Assembly (NCBI GenBank): GCA_019242475.1
Contig: JAFAVK010000082.1
Location: 1 to 32,236 of the forward strand
Reading direction: 5' to 3'
Source of the DNA: Acidobacteriota bacterium
GTDB taxonomy: Bacteria > Acidobacteriota > Blastocatellia > Pyrinomonadales > Pyrinomonadaceae
DNA length: 32,236 nucleotides
The position numbers were made by a program, and so were the translations under genes. The notes beneath the pieces were generated by a model. That model saw nothing but the letters and a program-made list of their open reading frames with translations, ran no database searches and had not been told where the DNA came from. The number at the start of each line of letters is the position of its first letter. Position 1 is the first letter of the stretch. Of the stretch, positions 31,339 through 32,236 are shown one piece after another.

Positions 31339-32094
31339 ATGTTAAATTTTACCCGCAGGCGATTTATTTACGTCTCAATCATTACGCTTTTAGCCATAGC
31401 CTCTGTTGTTATAGGCAGGTCGGCCTACCGTCACTCATCCAGATATTCACCTATGCACAGCATGTACTTTAAAGACATTGATCTTACGGTTAGAACAGAG
31501 GGGATAGAGTCTCTCGGTCTAACTATCGAAGTGCCGTACAACCGTCCCGAAAACCTCGGCGATTATGTAATCCGCAACAACGGGACGTACACGGTTAACG
31601 GCTTCCGTATTGTCTTTGAAACCCGTAGAAAGAAGGGCGATAGCCCCGGCCAGAATGGAGAAATATTTAATCGTCTATCGACGCAAATACCGTCCTGGGT
31701 CTACGACAACGACCCGAGTCCCTGGACGAAGCAGCTATATCACGATGCCAAAGGCGGGGCGATACCTCCGGGGGCCGCGAAGTATTGCGGCCTCGGCCGC
31801 CAACCTCAAATGGTGACGGAGGACAATCCGCCGCCGATGCAATCGTCTAATGAGAACTTCCCCGACTTCAAAGATTACGCGGAAATCATCATTAGGCTGG
31901 ACGCGGTTATGTTGGCCGATGACGGAAAGATTCACGGCCCGAACCGGAAGGTTCTAAGAGGCAACGGTGAATACGGAGTCTACGCGACTTATGATGACAT
32001 TATTGCCGAGCACGTAGCAGACAGCCATTGGTCAAAGCCGATCCCCGCCGACTCGGACGAGGAGAAAAATGGAGGGAACAGACGAGAAGACTAA
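31339..32094 (+). CDS. Signal-anchored protein of unknown function, AT-richer than neighbours
   Basis: I do not recognise this 251-residue protein. Residues 9-27 form a membrane anchor or signal (FIYVSIITLLAIASVVIG) after Arg residues. The remaining part is predicted outside the membrane: a segment with LTIEVPYNRPENLGDYVIRN and YTVNGFRIVFETRRKK looks like a beta-sandwich carrying a conserved-like NNGTY core. The C-terminus is hydrophilic and acidic. Base composition is clearly lower in GC than the genes before it, and its promoter is nearer to consensus. It adjoins transposase-associated hairpins, so it may have arrived by transfer; this is an inference. Confidence 0.7.
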   Translation: MLNFTRRRFIYVSIITLLAIASVVIGRSAYRHSSRYSPMHSMYFKDIDLTVRTEGIESLGLTIEVPYNRPENLGDYVIRNNGTYTVNGFRIVFETRRKKGDSPGQNGEIFNRLSTQIPSWVYDNDPSPWTKQLYHDAKGGAIPPGAAKYCGLGRQPQMVTEDNPPPMQSSNENFPDFKDYAEIIIRLDAVMLADDGKIHGPNRKVLRGNGEYGVYATYDDIIAEHVADSHWSKPIPADSDEEKNGGNRRED

Positions 32095-32098
32095 ACCA

Positions 32099-32143
32099 CT
32101 ATGCACTGAAAGTGCATAGGTTGCGCCTGGACTGAAAGTCCGG
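32099..32143. repeat. Two tandem ACTGAAAGT hairpins
   Basis: Two small stem-loops share the core ACT-GAA-AGT: CTATGCACT / AGTGCATAG (32099-32107 / 32111-32119) and GGACT / AGTCC (32129-32133 / 32137-32141, extendable by a T-G and a C-G pair). They lie directly between the orphan gene and the end of a transposase gene, as do the end hairpins of IS200/IS605 elements or REP sequences beside RAYT genes. Confidence 0.75.
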
Positions 32144-32145
32144 CT

Positions 32146-32236
32146 TCATTCGAGGATGAACGGGTCACTCTCTCCGTTCGATGGATGCCGATGGTGCTCA
32201 AGGTACTCCTGCACCACCTCGTCGCTGACGTTGCCC
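32146..32236 (-). CDS. tnpA: C-terminal end of an IS200/IS605- or RAYT-type Y1 transposase (partial)
   Basis: Only the last 29 codons before a TGA (32146-32148) are present. They read GNVSDEVVQEYLEHH and end with SDPFILE. The pattern G-x-V-s-x-E-x-V-x-x-Y-x-E is the C-terminal helix following the catalytic Tyr region of Y1 (HUH) transposases TnpA. The rest lies beyond the window. The stop is followed within five bases by stem-loops with a GAA loop (TTC on this strand), as expected for the 3' end of such an element. Identity rests on a short segment, so it is moderately sure. Confidence 0.6.
   Translation of the reverse strand, partial: GNVSDEVVQEYLEHHRHPSNGESDPFILE

Overview
The window is GC-rich bacterial chromosome and contains no rRNA or tRNA. 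A very long Oar-type TonB-dependent receptor with an N-terminal carboxypeptidase-like domain, heptose (LPS-type) biosynthesis genes, a zinc-ribbon/Ser-Thr kinase fused to many membrane segments, PrkA and a DUF4388 protein together suggest a Gram-negative Acidobacteriota, probably Blastocatellia-like. That placement is an inference from gene content, not from a marker-gene comparison.

Layout. 1-6.6 kb: prkA (cut by the left edge), truB, recX and a large membrane Ser/Thr kinase. 6.7-11.2 kb: alaS, a small peptidoglycan-binding protein and a lytic transglycosylase. 11.2-14.4 kb: a REC/GGDEF-like/REC regulator, a zinc-ribbon PH-domain membrane protein and a secreted single-pass protein of unknown function. 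14.4-14.9 kb: a GC-poor stretch without a convincing gene, full of stacked hairpins, three of which share one C-rich (or, on the other strand, G-rich) loop. 14.9-18.0 kb: asparaginase, a 3D-domain wall protein and a dapF homologue in which both catalytic cysteines are serine. 18.0-18.3 kb: fourteen exact-length 21-bp palindromic repeats. 18.4-23.1 kb (minus strand): a cell-envelope gene cluster, Trm112-like protein, GT9 glycosyltransferase, heptose-7-phosphate kinase, L,D-transpeptidase and D-Ala-D-Ala carboxypeptidase, leading into the array and dapF. 23.2-27.5 kb: cytochrome P450, an unknown protein, a TPR/DUF4388 protein and an HD-GYP protein with a small ORF after it. 27.6-32.2 kb: the TonB-dependent receptor, an AT-richer orphan gene and the C-terminal end of an IS200/IS605- or RAYT-type transposase next to tandem small hairpins.

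Themes. Peptidoglycan and outer-membrane building and remodelling dominate (lytic transglycosylase, L,D-transpeptidase, PBP4-type peptidase, DapF homologue, 3D protein, heptose pathway). The most unusual layer is non-coding. Gene ends are decorated by degenerate 7-nt tandem repeats arranged as inverted arms, often around a GC-rich terminator hairpin, and often supplying or touching the stop codon of the flanking gene. One such element occurs twice, at 3753-3830 and 25494-25578, both times between convergent genes. These repeats, the 21-bp array, the multi-hairpin region at 14.4-14.8 kb and the serine-substituted DapF are the best candidates for something undescribed.
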